From Candidatus Nitronereus thalassa (lineage in GTDB: Bacteria > Nitrospirota > Nitrospiria > Nitrospirales > UBA8639): a stretch of 64,000 nucleotides of DNA. Within the stretch, counting starts at the first letter, position 1. Each line of letters opens with the position of its first letter. A model generated the notes under the pieces. The model saw nothing but the letters and a program-made list of their open reading frames with translations, made no database searches and was not told the DNA's origin. Made by a program: the position numbers and the translations under genes. Positions 56,074-64,000 of this stretch are shown here, piece after piece. The stretch is taken from contig NZ_JAQOUE010000002.1 of assembly GCF_032191465.1 (NCBI RefSeq), positions 578,409-642,408 on the forward strand. Direction: 5' to 3'.

Positions 56074-57417
56074 TTATCCTTCCAAAAGTAGTTCCTGATA
56101 GGTTTCCAGTTCGTGCGCAATCAATCGGGAAAAACGGACGGCATCGGCCCCGTCAATGACCCGGTGATCGTAAGAAACACTGAAAGGCAGAATTAACCTT
56201 GGCTGGACCTGGCCGTGCCTCCAGACTGGGACCAGCTTGTTCCGCGAGAGCCCCACCACCGCCACGTCTGGCGGACTGACCAACGGCGTAAACCCGGTTC
56301 CGCCAATGCCACCCAAATTAGAGATAGAGATGTTGCCTCCGCGCAAGTCTTCCAGTGCGACTTTGCGACTCCGGGCCTTCTCGGACAACTCGGTCAATTC
56401 AATCGCCAGTTCAGTGAAACTTTTTTGATCTACATTTTTTAACACAGGCACGATCAGTCCCGCTGGGGTATCGACCGCCACCCCGACATTGAAATATTTT
56501 TTATAGATGAGTTCTTTGTGAGTCATATCCAAGCTGGCATTGAATTGTGGCAAAGCCTTTAACGCAGCCACGACGGTTTTCAACACAAACACCGTCATCG
56601 TCAATTTGCCGCCCTTCTGCTTTACATACTCAAGATTCTTCTTTCGCATGGTTTCCAGCTCAGTAATGTCGGCTTCATCAAACTGAGTGACCAGCGGCAC
56701 TCTGGGCCAGGCAGATGATAGATTCTCGGCGACCTTCCGGCGTAAGGATGACAGGGGTTTCGTTTCGATCGCACCCCATTGGGAAAAATCCGGCAATTCC
56801 TCAACCGCTTGGGCACCTGAAAATGACCCAGCTCGAAGCAGCTGTTTGGTATGGGCCTTTATATCATCTGGAGTGATTCGACCTCCCCGGGCAGTTCCCT
56901 TCACCGTGGAAAGATCAATCCCCAGATCTCTGGCCAGTCTCCGCGTGGCGGGCCCGGCCGGGATTAATGTTCCTGTCGTCTTGCCATCTTCGGCTTTAGG
57001 CGTTTGGTCATCAGACTGGGAAGAGACTTTTTGGGATTCTTCCTTCACGGAAGCGGTCTGACCTTCTTCAGCAACAGGCTGTTTGTCATCTTTTGGCTTT
57101 TTGTCTTCTGTATCTTGTTTCGCTTCCTCGGGCTTTCTGTCTTCCTGAGGTTCGGTTTCTGGTTTTTCGCTGGAGGCTTCCTCAGGTTCGAGAGTGAACA
57201 ACACCTGACCAACCTTGACCGTATCTCCTTTTTTGATACGGACACTCGCAATTTTTCCCGCTTGAGGTGAAGGGAGTTCAATCACCGCTTTGTCGGTCTC
57301 CAATTCCAAGAGAACGGAATCTTGGGCGACGTCATCACCTGTGGAAACCAGGATATTCACCACCTCGCCAGTTTCGATGCCATCGCCCAATTCTGGAAGC
57401 ACAATTTCTTCGTTCAT
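56074..57417 (-). CDS. aceF: Dihydrolipoyllysine acetyltransferase (E2)
   Basis: The core of the pyruvate dehydrogenase complex. 447 residues: one lipoyl domain with Lys 43 in LELETDKAVIELPSP as the lipoylation site, then a long charged hinge rich in Glu, Lys, Asp and Gln (about 80-150), a peripheral subunit-binding domain ATRRLARDLGIDLSTVKGT, and the catalytic domain with SYDHRVIDGADAVRF, which holds the His and Asp. Only one lipoyl domain is present. The start overlaps the aceE stop by four bases. Confidence 0.96.
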   Translation of the reverse strand: MNEEIVLPELGDGIETGEVVNILVSTGDDVAQDSVLLELETDKAVIELPSPQAGKIASVRIKKGDTVKVGQVLFTLEPEEASSEKPETEPQEDRKPEEAKQDTEDKKPKDDKQPVAEEGQTASVKEESQKVSSQSDDQTPKAEDGKTTGTLIPAGPATRRLARDLGIDLSTVKGTARGGRITPDDIKAHTKQLLRAGSFSGAQAVEELPDFSQWGAIETKPLSSLRRKVAENLSSAWPRVPLVTQFDEADITELETMRKKNLEYVKQKGGKLTMTVFVLKTVVAALKALPQFNASLDMTHKELIYKKYFNVGVAVDTPAGLIVPVLKNVDQKSFTELAIELTELSEKARSRKVALEDLRGGNISISNLGGIGGTGFTPLVSPPDVAVVGLSRNKLVPVWRHGQVQPRLILPFSVSYDHRVIDGADAVRFSRLIAHELETYQELLLEG

Positions 57418-60113
57418 AATGTCAACGGATTGTCCTTTTCAGGGTCAATATTCAAATCTGTGATGGCTTGTTGAACGGTTTTCTTGTCAAGTTTATTTTG
57501 CCACCGGAGCGCATCCAGCGTGGCCAGTGTCATGCATTCCGCATCGACCTCAAAAAACCGTCGGAGCGCGGACCGTGAATCACTCCGACCAAACCCATCC
57601 GTACCCAGAACAATCAATCCACCTGGAACCCATGGAGTAATTTGCTCAGCCACCAGTTTCATATAGTCCGACACTGCGACAAAAGGCCCCTCTTCTTCCT
57701 TCAGGATGGATTCAATATAGGAAACCTTTGGGGTTTCCAAAGGGTGTAAACGATTCCACCGGTCGACTTCCAACGCATCTCTTCGCAGTTCCTTATAGCT
57801 GGTCACGCTCCAGACATCAGCAGAGACTTGATAACGTTCTGCCAGAATGGTCTGGGCCCGAAGGGCTTCCGTGATCAGGCTTCCACTGCCAAACAGATGC
57901 GCTTTGATCATTTTGGCATCCGTGGGCCCAGGCTGAAACTTATAGATTCCCTTTAAAATGCCTTCGTGATTGTGTTCCTTCATGGGGGGCATCGCGTAAT
58001 TTTCGTTGCCCAGAGTAATGTAATAAAAAACGTCTTCCTGCTTCTCGTACATTCTTCGAATGCCATCCTGAATAATGACCGCAATTTCATAGGCAAAAGC
58101 CGGATCGTATGCGACCAGATTAGGAACAGTCGTAGCCAGCAAATGACTGTGACCGTCCTGGTGCTGTAATCCTTCCCCATTCAAAGTGGTCCGTCCGGAC
58201 GTGCCTCCCAACAAAAACCCTTTGCTTCGCATATCCCCTGCGGCCCAAATCAAATCGCCAATGCGTTGAAAGCCAAACATGGAATAAAAAATATAAAAGG
58301 GAATCGTATTGATACCATGCGTGGAATAGGCTGTTCCGGCCGCGATGAAAGAAGCCATTGACCCGGCTTCATTGATCCCTTCCTCCAGAATCTGCCCGTC
58401 CTTCGCTTCTCGGTAATACAACAGTTGCTTGGAATCCACAGGCTCATACAGTTGGCCCTGGCTGGCATAGATGCCATATTGCCGGAATAACGACTCCATC
58501 CCAAAAGTCCTGGCCTCATCCGGAACGATCGGGACAATCAACTTTCCGATTTCCTTATGTCGTAACAAACGATTAAAAATCTGGACGAAGGCCATGGTGG
58601 TGGAGACTTCTCGTTCCCCGGATCCCTCGAAAAACTCCTTAAAGACTTCCTGGTCCGGGGTTTTTAAGGGAGGCGCCTTCTTGACGCCACGATTCGGAAG
58701 ATAGCCTCCCAACGCTTTTCGTCGTTCATGCAAATACCGGATTTCGTCACTGTCGTCCGAGGGTTTAAAATACGGAGCGTCCCCAACCTCTTCATCATTA
58801 AGCTCAATGCCGAGCCGGGAACGGAAATTCTTCAATTCCTCTTCATTCAATTTCTTTTGCTGGTGAGTCACATTCCGGCCCTCTCCGGCTTCGCCTAATC
58901 CATATCCCTTGATGGTTTTGGCGAGAATCACAGTTGGGGCTCCCTTAAATTTGACCGCCGCGTGATAGGCCGCAAAAATTTTTTCCAGATCATGTCCTCC
59001 GCGTCTCAATTTCGGCAGATTTTCATCAGTCAGATGTTCCACCAGTGACAGCAACTCGGGATTTGCCCCGAAAAAATGCTCCCGAATAAATGGTCCCGAC
59101 TCCACACTGTATTTCTGATACCATCCGTCCACCACTTCGCTCATTCTCTGCCGAAGTAATCCGTCTTGATCTTTTTCCAGCAGTGGATCCCAGTCAGCAC
59201 CCCAGACGAGCTTAATCACATTCCACCCGGCGCCCCGGTACGCGGCTTCCAATTCCTGAATCACTTTGCCATTGCCCCGAACCGGGCCATCCAATCGCTG
59301 CAGATTGCAATTGATCACGAAAATGAGATTGTCCAGTTTCTCCCTGGTAGGGAGCGTCAGACTTCCCATGCTTTCGGGTTCGTCGGTTTCGCCATCTCCC
59401 ACAAACACCCACACTTTCGATTGGGAGGTATCCAGTAACCCGCGTTGTTCGAGATACCGGTTGAAGCGGGCTTGATAGATTCCCATGAGAGGCCCCAGCC
59501 CCATGGAGACCGTAGGGAATTGCCAGAAGTTTGGCATCAACCATGGATGGGGATACGAAGAGAGCCCTCCCCCTGGCTGCAATTCCCTGCGAAAATTTTC
59601 CAATTGTTGTTCTGACAACCGTCCTTCCAGAAACGCACGGGCATAAATTCCGGGAGAGGCATGTCCTTGAAAGTACACCTGATCCCCAGAGGAGTTGGTG
59701 CTGGATGCACGAAAGAAATGGTTAAACCCGACATCCAACAGCATGGCCAATGAAGCAAAGGTGGAAATGTGCCCACCAATGCCCGGGCACACACGGTTGG
59801 CCCGAACGACCATCGCCATCGCATTCCAACGCACCAGACTTCTGATCCGTTTTTCCAGGGCAATATTTCCCGGATACTTCGGCTCCTGATGGACAGGTAT
59901 CGTATTGACGTACGCCGTATTCGCCGTAAATGGCAGAGGATGTCCTGCCTTGTCCATTTCCTCTTGAAGACGCTTGAGAATAAAAATAGCTCGATCTTTC
60001 CCAGCTTCCCGCAAAATATAATCCAGGGAATCGACCCACTCCTGAGTTTCCACGGGATCAAGATCTCCCACGGTCGCCATGTCTATTTGCTGGTCATTTG
60101 TTGGCATGTTCAT
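57414..60113 (-). CDS. aceE: Pyruvate dehydrogenase E1 component, homodimeric type
   Basis: The thiamine-diphosphate enzyme that decarboxylates pyruvate and reductively acetylates E2. 899 residues from the ATG at 60113 (MNMPTNDQQIDMATVG); the frame also has a TTG at 60131. The length fits AceE of the E. coli type. The thiamine site is VFVGDGETDEPESMG with INCNLQRLDGP, and GLLRQRMSEVVDGWYQKYSVE and later segments follow the family. aceE-aceF-lpdA together make a full acetyl-CoA-forming complex. Confidence 0.96.
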   Translation of the reverse strand: MNMPTNDQQIDMATVGDLDPVETQEWVDSLDYILREAGKDRAIFILKRLQEEMDKAGHPLPFTANTAYVNTIPVHQEPKYPGNIALEKRIRSLVRWNAMAMVVRANRVCPGIGGHISTFASLAMLLDVGFNHFFRASSTNSSGDQVYFQGHASPGIYARAFLEGRLSEQQLENFRRELQPGGGLSSYPHPWLMPNFWQFPTVSMGLGPLMGIYQARFNRYLEQRGLLDTSQSKVWVFVGDGETDEPESMGSLTLPTREKLDNLIFVINCNLQRLDGPVRGNGKVIQELEAAYRGAGWNVIKLVWGADWDPLLEKDQDGLLRQRMSEVVDGWYQKYSVESGPFIREHFFGANPELLSLVEHLTDENLPKLRRGGHDLEKIFAAYHAAVKFKGAPTVILAKTIKGYGLGEAGEGRNVTHQQKKLNEEELKNFRSRLGIELNDEEVGDAPYFKPSDDSDEIRYLHERRKALGGYLPNRGVKKAPPLKTPDQEVFKEFFEGSGEREVSTTMAFVQIFNRLLRHKEIGKLIVPIVPDEARTFGMESLFRQYGIYASQGQLYEPVDSKQLLYYREAKDGQILEEGINEAGSMASFIAAGTAYSTHGINTIPFYIFYSMFGFQRIGDLIWAAGDMRSKGFLLGGTSGRTTLNGEGLQHQDGHSHLLATTVPNLVAYDPAFAYEIAVIIQDGIRRMYEKQEDVFYYITLGNENYAMPPMKEHNHEGILKGIYKFQPGPTDAKMIKAHLFGSGSLITEALRAQTILAERYQVSADVWSVTSYKELRRDALEVDRWNRLHPLETPKVSYIESILKEEEGPFVAVSDYMKLVAEQITPWVPGGLIVLGTDGFGRSDSRSALRRFFEVDAECMTLATLDALRWQNKLDKKTVQQAITDLNIDPEKDNPLTL

Positions 60114-60593
60114 GAACCCATTCCGGCCCAAAATTAGAAAATATATTTTTGATCTCTTGTGGATTATTCAACATACCAGGACCATAGTCAAAATGTAGCC
60201 ATTCAGTGATATTTTTCATGCTGAAACTATGTTCATTGATCAGACGGTGAAAATTTGGTTTTGATGTCTCCCCTTGGATTACTGCTGGGTAAGTTGATTG
60301 CGGAACTCGGTTGCGGTGTTGAAGAGACTCAACGCAGCTGAATAGCTGAGAGCAGCTGATACGGAATCAGTCAAACTGAAGAGGAAAAGACTTTTGGTCT
60401 CATAGGTTTGAAAAAAGCGCACATTTGGGAAACCTGTTTTAGAACCTGTTTGAACCAGGTCAGTTTGGATTGGTGAAAAAGGCAGATATGTTTTTTCAAT
60501 ACAAGATAGGCGAATCCATTTCTGGATTTATGGAAAAATGTGATTAATAGGAATTGCTTTATTAATTCTTGAAACTTTCAGGGTACTTTCTTC
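60114..60593. other. Intergenic region at the boundary to the AT-rich segment
   Basis: 480 bases. It should carry the aceE promoter near its left side, but I cannot mark boxes. A minus-strand frame of about 78 codons without any ATG runs from about 60524 to about 60288 and ends LSLFNTATEFRNQLTQQ; it could be the tail of a lost gene. One copy of the 22-base repeat is at 60430-60451. Confidence 0.45.
60430..60451 (-). repeat. Copy 1 of a 22-base repeat with ACAGGTT half-sites
   Basis: On the minus strand this reads as two AACAGGTT half-sites 11-13 bases apart. It differs by one base from the copy at 62347-62368, which is on the opposite strand. A third, slightly shorter copy is at 62146-62166. 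Confidence 0.75.
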
Positions 60594-61895
60594 TTAATCT
60601 ACTAAATTTCGTGTATGGGGAAATCTAAGCATTTGGCCTTGCCGTTCAACTAGGTGGCTGAGTGCCTCGACTTTTTTTATTTGAAGCACGCCGCCTTCCC
60701 AAAAATAGTCATCATTAAAAATTACCGGGACAGGAACCTGTCCATTCAAAATTTTTAGGGGATCAGCAAGCCTGTCTTCTCGACTTAACTCAGCAGAATA
60801 ATTATTCACCCACTCCAAAAGGTTTTTTATTTTTTGCCCAAGTGGAAATGTGTCTAGCCGGGCCAAGATTTTCTTTAAAAGATCATCCCTATGTTTTTGA
60901 AGTTCATTTAAGGGTGGCAGGCCCACTTCTTTTAATAGGTGTTTCATGCCTTGTTCTATATCATCAGTTTGGAAAGTATTAAATGAGTGAGAGCTTTTTT
61001 CTAAAGCAGCACGAAAAATTGGAAAAATAAATGAAGGGTGAGGCACGTCAAGGTGAGGTAACAAATCTGGACGATGGATTTCAGCAAAGGACCTTAATGC
61101 CCTCCATATATCCGGGTCATCGAATGGAATCTCGGTTAAGAGAAGGACCAAATGGCCTGAGACAAGATAGGCTTTGTCAATGTTTTCTTTTCCATAAATT
61201 CGCGCTAGCAACGGGGCGAGCCAATGAGTCAGACAATAGTAATGGAGTAAACTGGGCACATATGCCTGTTGAGATAATTTTTCAACGATACTGTGCCTAT
61301 CTTGGGTTTTCATCTCCCCCAAAAAGTCAACAGCCTTAGCCATGTGTTCAAGCAAAGTTCGCATTCCTACTGGAATCCGCAAAAAGGAAGGGCTGGTATC
61401 AGGATGCCCCACATGAAATCGGGTTGCCCAAAAACTATGTCCTGATAATGAACCATCCACACGGAAAAGACGGCCCGTCACTTCTTTTACTTGCCAAATT
61501 TCCTTATTCAATAAAGCATTCTCAAATTCCCACGGGCGTTCTTCGTAGTAGTATTCATCATCAATAGAGAGAATCTGTTTGGTCCGCGCAATGCGAAGAA
61601 TTTGCTCCGCTTTCCACGTTAACTCCTGTTCTGCAGTTTTTTTCGGCATCTTTTTTTGAATGACATCAATTGATTCTACCCAAAAGCTTAAATCTTTTAG
61701 GCCAATATAAGTAGTGAGGTAGTGGAGCAAATGCCCAAATTCGTGCCTGAGTGTTAAATGTGCCTCTCGAGGCAATTCTTGAAATGAGTCGACATACTTG
61801 GTCGATAAATTGATATGGAATGTTTGGAGACTAAAGCTTCCCAGAGTAACAACATCTCTTAGGTTTTTCTGAATTATGAGAGGAAGAGCTTTCAT
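60594..61895 (-). CDS. Protein with an HExxH zinc-protease-like motif, unknown family
   Basis: 433 residues. The clearest feature is HEFGHLLHY at residues 51-59, inside a helix after SFQELPREAHLTLR, as in zincin-type metallopeptidases (His 51, Glu 52, His 55). A third ligand could not be placed. The rest is helical with several aromatic-rich pieces (LHYYCLTHWLAPLLARIYG) and ends with a Lys/Arg-rich C-terminus. There is no signal peptide or membrane helix. AAAAGG lies about nine bases before the ATG. Codon use and base content differ from the genes on the left (more A and T). Not assigned to a named family. Confidence 0.65.
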   Translation of the reverse strand: MKALPLIIQKNLRDVVTLGSFSLQTFHINLSTKYVDSFQELPREAHLTLRHEFGHLLHYLTTYIGLKDLSFWVESIDVIQKKMPKKTAEQELTWKAEQILRIARTKQILSIDDEYYYEERPWEFENALLNKEIWQVKEVTGRLFRVDGSLSGHSFWATRFHVGHPDTSPSFLRIPVGMRTLLEHMAKAVDFLGEMKTQDRHSIVEKLSQQAYVPSLLHYYCLTHWLAPLLARIYGKENIDKAYLVSGHLVLLLTEIPFDDPDIWRALRSFAEIHRPDLLPHLDVPHPSFIFPIFRAALEKSSHSFNTFQTDDIEQGMKHLLKEVGLPPLNELQKHRDDLLKKILARLDTFPLGQKIKNLLEWVNNYSAELSREDRLADPLKILNGQVPVPVIFNDDYFWEGGVLQIKKVEALSHLVERQGQMLRFPHTRNLVD

Positions 61896-62145
61896 CCTTC
61901 CTGAACCTTTTGGGAATTTTTATGTGTTTTTAAAGACTGCAACAAATTACTCCCCCATAAATTTTCCCTTTTACGTCTTAGGGGACAAAACAGTCCGAGA
62001 AATATATGCCCCCCTAGCCTTGAAGTCGGAGAGAATCAAGTGTTTCTAAGGGATCCAAATTATTGGAATGAATGGTTACATTACAGGATAACTGAAAGTT
62101 AGCCTACCGACCCAGCCACATTATTGAACTGAGGCCAACTCCCAG

Positions 62146-62166
62146 AAACAGGTCTAAAACGGGTTT
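62146..62166 (+). repeat. Copy 2 of the ACAGGTT repeat (21 bases)
   Basis: Two ACAGGT/ACGGGT half-sites separated by CTAAA. It is one base shorter than the other two copies and has a G in the second half-site. It lies 18 bases from the tRNA-Lys fragment. Confidence 0.65.
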
Positions 62167-62184
62167 TTCCTTGAGAGAGAAAGA

Positions 62185-62230
62185 TGGTGGGTCGTACAGG
62201 GGTCGAACCTGTGGCCCGCTGATTAAGAGT
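62185..62230 (-). tRNA. 3' fragment of tRNA-Lys (CTT), probable attachment-site remnant
   Basis: On the minus strand 46 bases read as the end of a lysine tRNA. They include anticodon loop CTCTTAA (anticodon CTT), 3' anticodon stem TCAGC, the variable region, a complete T-arm (ACAGG-TTCGACC-CCTGT), the 3' half of the acceptor stem ACGACCC and an encoded ACCA. Bases before the loop (GTAACGAACA) do not match a tRNA, so the 5' half is absent. Such pieces are left when an element integrates into the 3' part of a tRNA gene. Confidence 0.85.
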
Positions 62231-62346
62231 TGTTCGTTACCTGATTTTTCTAATTATATATCCCTATAGTTTCTCTTGTACACCAAGAACTTGCGGACGA
62301 CTTTAGTTTTCCATTGATATTCTGAGTTTTCTCCTGATTTATAAGG

Positions 62347-62368
62347 AAACAGGTTTTAAAACAGGTTT
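62347..62368 (+). repeat. Copy 3 of the 22-base repeat with ACAGGTT half-sites
   Basis: Two AACAGGTTT half-sites, in opposite orientation to copy 1 and identical to it but for one base. It lies 116 bases to the right of the tRNA-Lys fragment. Confidence 0.75.
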
Positions 62369-62474
62369 AAATAACTCGTCAATGAAGTTTGCCAAAAGGT
62401 ATCATTCCAAGAAATTCGCAACATGAACGCCTAGTGAATCTCCTCAAATACACTAGAGCAAATAAAAATTCTTT

Positions 62475-64000
62475 TTATTTATTTTGGAGTAGACCTTTTG
62501 TGTTATGCTGTGGAAAAATTTCGAGAATGGAATTAAGGGTTTTCTGATTGATAAAGCTTACCATACTTATATCGTCTTCTCCCTTATAAGCAACCCCAAA
62601 AGGGGTTTCATCTGAAAATGAACCAGATAAATTTTTAGAGGATTCAAAGGTACCCTTCAAAGCATCAGGTCTCCCTACAAAACCTTTGCTCTCCACTGGC
62701 ACATATTTCTTTGGAATAAATCCTATCTTTGGGTCCACACATTCCACCTTATTATTTTCATAGTAAAGCACACGCACCTCACCATTATCTTCGCTTAGTA
62801 CATTCCTTGGAACAAAAAGCCCATTTGCTGAACTGTTTGGAATATTATCCAATATCAAAACCATCACAGCAGGCATGCCATTCTGACTAATAAGATCGCG
62901 GACTTGCCGAAGGCGCGGGGCTCTGTTCCAGATCCCATTTTTTTGGACAATATTCGTCACACTAAGCACCAATCCTTGGGAATCTCGAGGTTGGATTAGA
63001 ACTCCAAAATCTACCAGATTTAAATCCAGCTGCAATCGCACCTTCTCTGCATTTGAATATTGTAGATACTGTATGGGTTTCCCATCGCTTGAAAGCTTTG
63101 AACCGCCCTTTTTACACTTTGGTTTAGCCTCCGGAACAACTAAAGATGCCAATTTTTCATTAAGTTTTCTTTTTGGTGGAGTCTTTTTAGTTACAAGATT
63201 TGAATCCCTTTTTACCTTAGCATAAGTCTTTTCACCTAATGCACTCTTTTGTTCGGAAACAGGGTGGTATGTCTTTTTTGCCAATATTGGCAATGATGAA
63301 TCCAATTTAAAAATTAGCGGGATCTCAATAGTTGATTTTTGAGTAATCCCATTTTTTTCCGAAGGTCGAAAAACCCATTTCCATATTGAGCCTGATGCAG
63401 CCCGATCTAAAACAGCATGGCCACTACTTTGCACAACTCTTACACTTTCGGCATTCCCACCTTGGTTTACAACAATTCTTAGGAGCACGGTTCCTTCAAG
63501 GCCATTCGCCTTTGCTATGCCGGGATATTGTACCGGCGCATCTAAAACAATCACATTTCTATTTTTAGGGTCTTGCTCGGATATATTTTGTGTTTCTTGG
63601 TCTAAGTTTTTGAATACGACCTGGCCCTTTGTGTTTGAGTTTTCCTTAATTCTTTCGGAACGAAGATCAAAGTTGATGGGGATATCAACGATAGAAGAGG
63701 TTGGAGTCCCGTTTTCTTTGGCTGGAATGAAATTCCATTTCCAAACAGCGTCATAAGCTGCCCAATCTAGTATGTCCTGGCCACTACTTTTTTTAATTTG
63801 AACACGTTCGACCTTTCCTTTTTCATCTACGTAGGCTCGTATTAAAACCGTACCTTCCCACCCTTTTTCCTTTGCTTCTCTTGGGTAAACCGGCGGAATG
63901 GTATGACTCAAACCAACCCTTGTTGTTTGGGCCTCCCCAACCGGCGGAAAACTAAAAAAGATAAGACAAAAGCAAAAAAAGATAATTACTCTTATTTTTC
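62475..64000 (-). CDS. Protein with two TonB C-terminal-like domains, N-terminus beyond window
   Basis: The frame stays open to the right edge, so the true start is outside; a TTG at 63911 is not the start. Visible codons begin with a signal peptide (VIIFFCFCLIFFSFPP..GEAQ). Two TonB-C-like domains follow: the first with PPVYPREAKEKGWEGTVLIR and WKWNFIPAKENG, the second with PVQYPGIAKANGLEGTVLLR and WKWVFRPSEKNG. The last 250 residues contain KCKKGGSKLSS, then a part I do not recognise (DLNLVDFGVLIQPRDSQG). TonB domains normally occur singly at the end of proteins that energise outer-membrane receptors; a tandem pair at the N-terminal side is unusual. Confidence 0.78.
   Translation of the reverse strand, partial: KIRVIIFFCFCLIFFSFPPVGEAQTTRVGLSHTIPPVYPREAKEKGWEGTVLIRAYVDEKGKVERVQIKKSSGQDILDWAAYDAVWKWNFIPAKENGTPTSSIVDIPINFDLRSERIKENSNTKGQVVFKNLDQETQNISEQDPKNRNVIVLDAPVQYPGIAKANGLEGTVLLRIVVNQGGNAESVRVVQSSGHAVLDRAASGSIWKWVFRPSEKNGITQKSTIEIPLIFKLDSSLPILAKKTYHPVSEQKSALGEKTYAKVKRDSNLVTKKTPPKRKLNEKLASLVVPEAKPKCKKGGSKLSSDGKPIQYLQYSNAEKVRLQLDLNLVDFGVLIQPRDSQGLVLSVTNIVQKNGIWNRAPRLRQVRDLISQNGMPAVMVLILDNIPNSSANGLFVPRNVLSEDNGEVRVLYYENNKVECVDPKIGFIPKKYVPVESKGFVGRPDALKGTFESSKNLSGSFSDETPFGVAYKGEDDISMVSFINQKTLNSILEIFPQHNTKGLLQNK

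Larger units (their letters stand above)
61896..62474. other. Intergenic region with the tRNA-Lys remnant and repeats
   Basis: 579 bases. Listed separately are the 3' fragment of tRNA-Lys at 62185-62230 and repeat copies 2 and 3. I see no intact gene. Confidence 0.6.

Noticed and set aside
60288-60524. Minus-strand open frame of about 78 codons ending LSLFNTATEFRNQLTQQ
   Set aside because: There is no ATG or other supported start and no ribosome site. Kept only as a note on a possible gene remnant.
63901-63911. TTG at 63911 as the start of the two-TonB-domain protein
   Set aside because: The same frame continues to the window edge and encodes a convincing signal peptide upstream, so the start is beyond 64000.
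1-64000. CRISPR arrays, insertion sequences and prophage genes
   Set aside because: I found no regularly spaced repeats, transposase motifs or phage structural genes. The only mobile signature is the tRNA-Lys fragment with its repeats.

Overview
The window is a stretch of chromosome from a Gram-negative (diderm) bacterium. Evidence for an outer membrane is a complete RND efflux operon with an outer-membrane lipoprotein channel, plus a TonB-domain protein. My best guess is a Nitrospirota (Nitrospira-like) organism: heme genes clustered with a CcsA/HemX protein and a CobA-HemD fusion, E1-E2-E3 pyruvate dehydrogenase genes, a bactofilin, many CBS proteins and moderate GC. This rests on gene content only; no rRNA or marker tree is available here.

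Bases 1-15471 form one long minus-strand array. It runs from a CcsA-like protein through hemA, hemC, cobA-hemD, a CBS protein, hemB, ribF, tilS, ftsH, folP and glmM to comEC, which is cut by the left edge. Several junctions overlap by 1-4 bases, so much of it is probably co-transcribed. It joins tetrapyrrole synthesis to cofactor, tRNA-modification and envelope functions. Bases 15700-26400 hold an SDR oxidoreductase, rsmI, a TusA-like protein, a secreted protein with a clear terminator, tRNA-Leu(CAA), a cysteine-rich YggX relative, a YqgE protein, a UvrA, CrcB, a ROK sugar kinase, a TSUP transporter and small membrane proteins.

Bases 26600-36500 are more accessory. There is a 55-residue protein behind a sigma-28-like promoter, a phosphonate set (PEP mutase fused to a nucleotidyltransferase, phosphonopyruvate decarboxylase, aldo/keto reductase), a bactofilin and an unnamed conserved membrane-anchored protein. 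A candidate small RNA follows, then a receiver domain that appears to be split by an inserted Rossmann domain, FetB without an adjacent FetA, and TrmL. Bases 36568-46900 contain a YchJ protein, the RND operon, an unknown protein, a secreted TPR protein and a secreted FKBP-type isomerase.

Bases 47000-60113 are central carbon metabolism: pyruvate kinase, a divergent protein joining a histidine-phosphatase domain to a phosphofructokinase domain, phosphoglucomutase, a four-CBS protein, an RRM protein, and lpdA, aceF and aceE. From about 60130 rightward the sequence is richer in A and T. It holds an HExxH protein, a 46-base 3' fragment of a tRNA-Lys(CTT) gene, three copies of an unusual 21-22 base repeat, and a two-TonB-domain protein that runs off the right edge. 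This looks like the left end of an integrated element attached to tRNA-Lys. The strongest leads for new biology are the split receiver/Rossmann protein, the phosphatase-phosphofructokinase fusion and this island edge.
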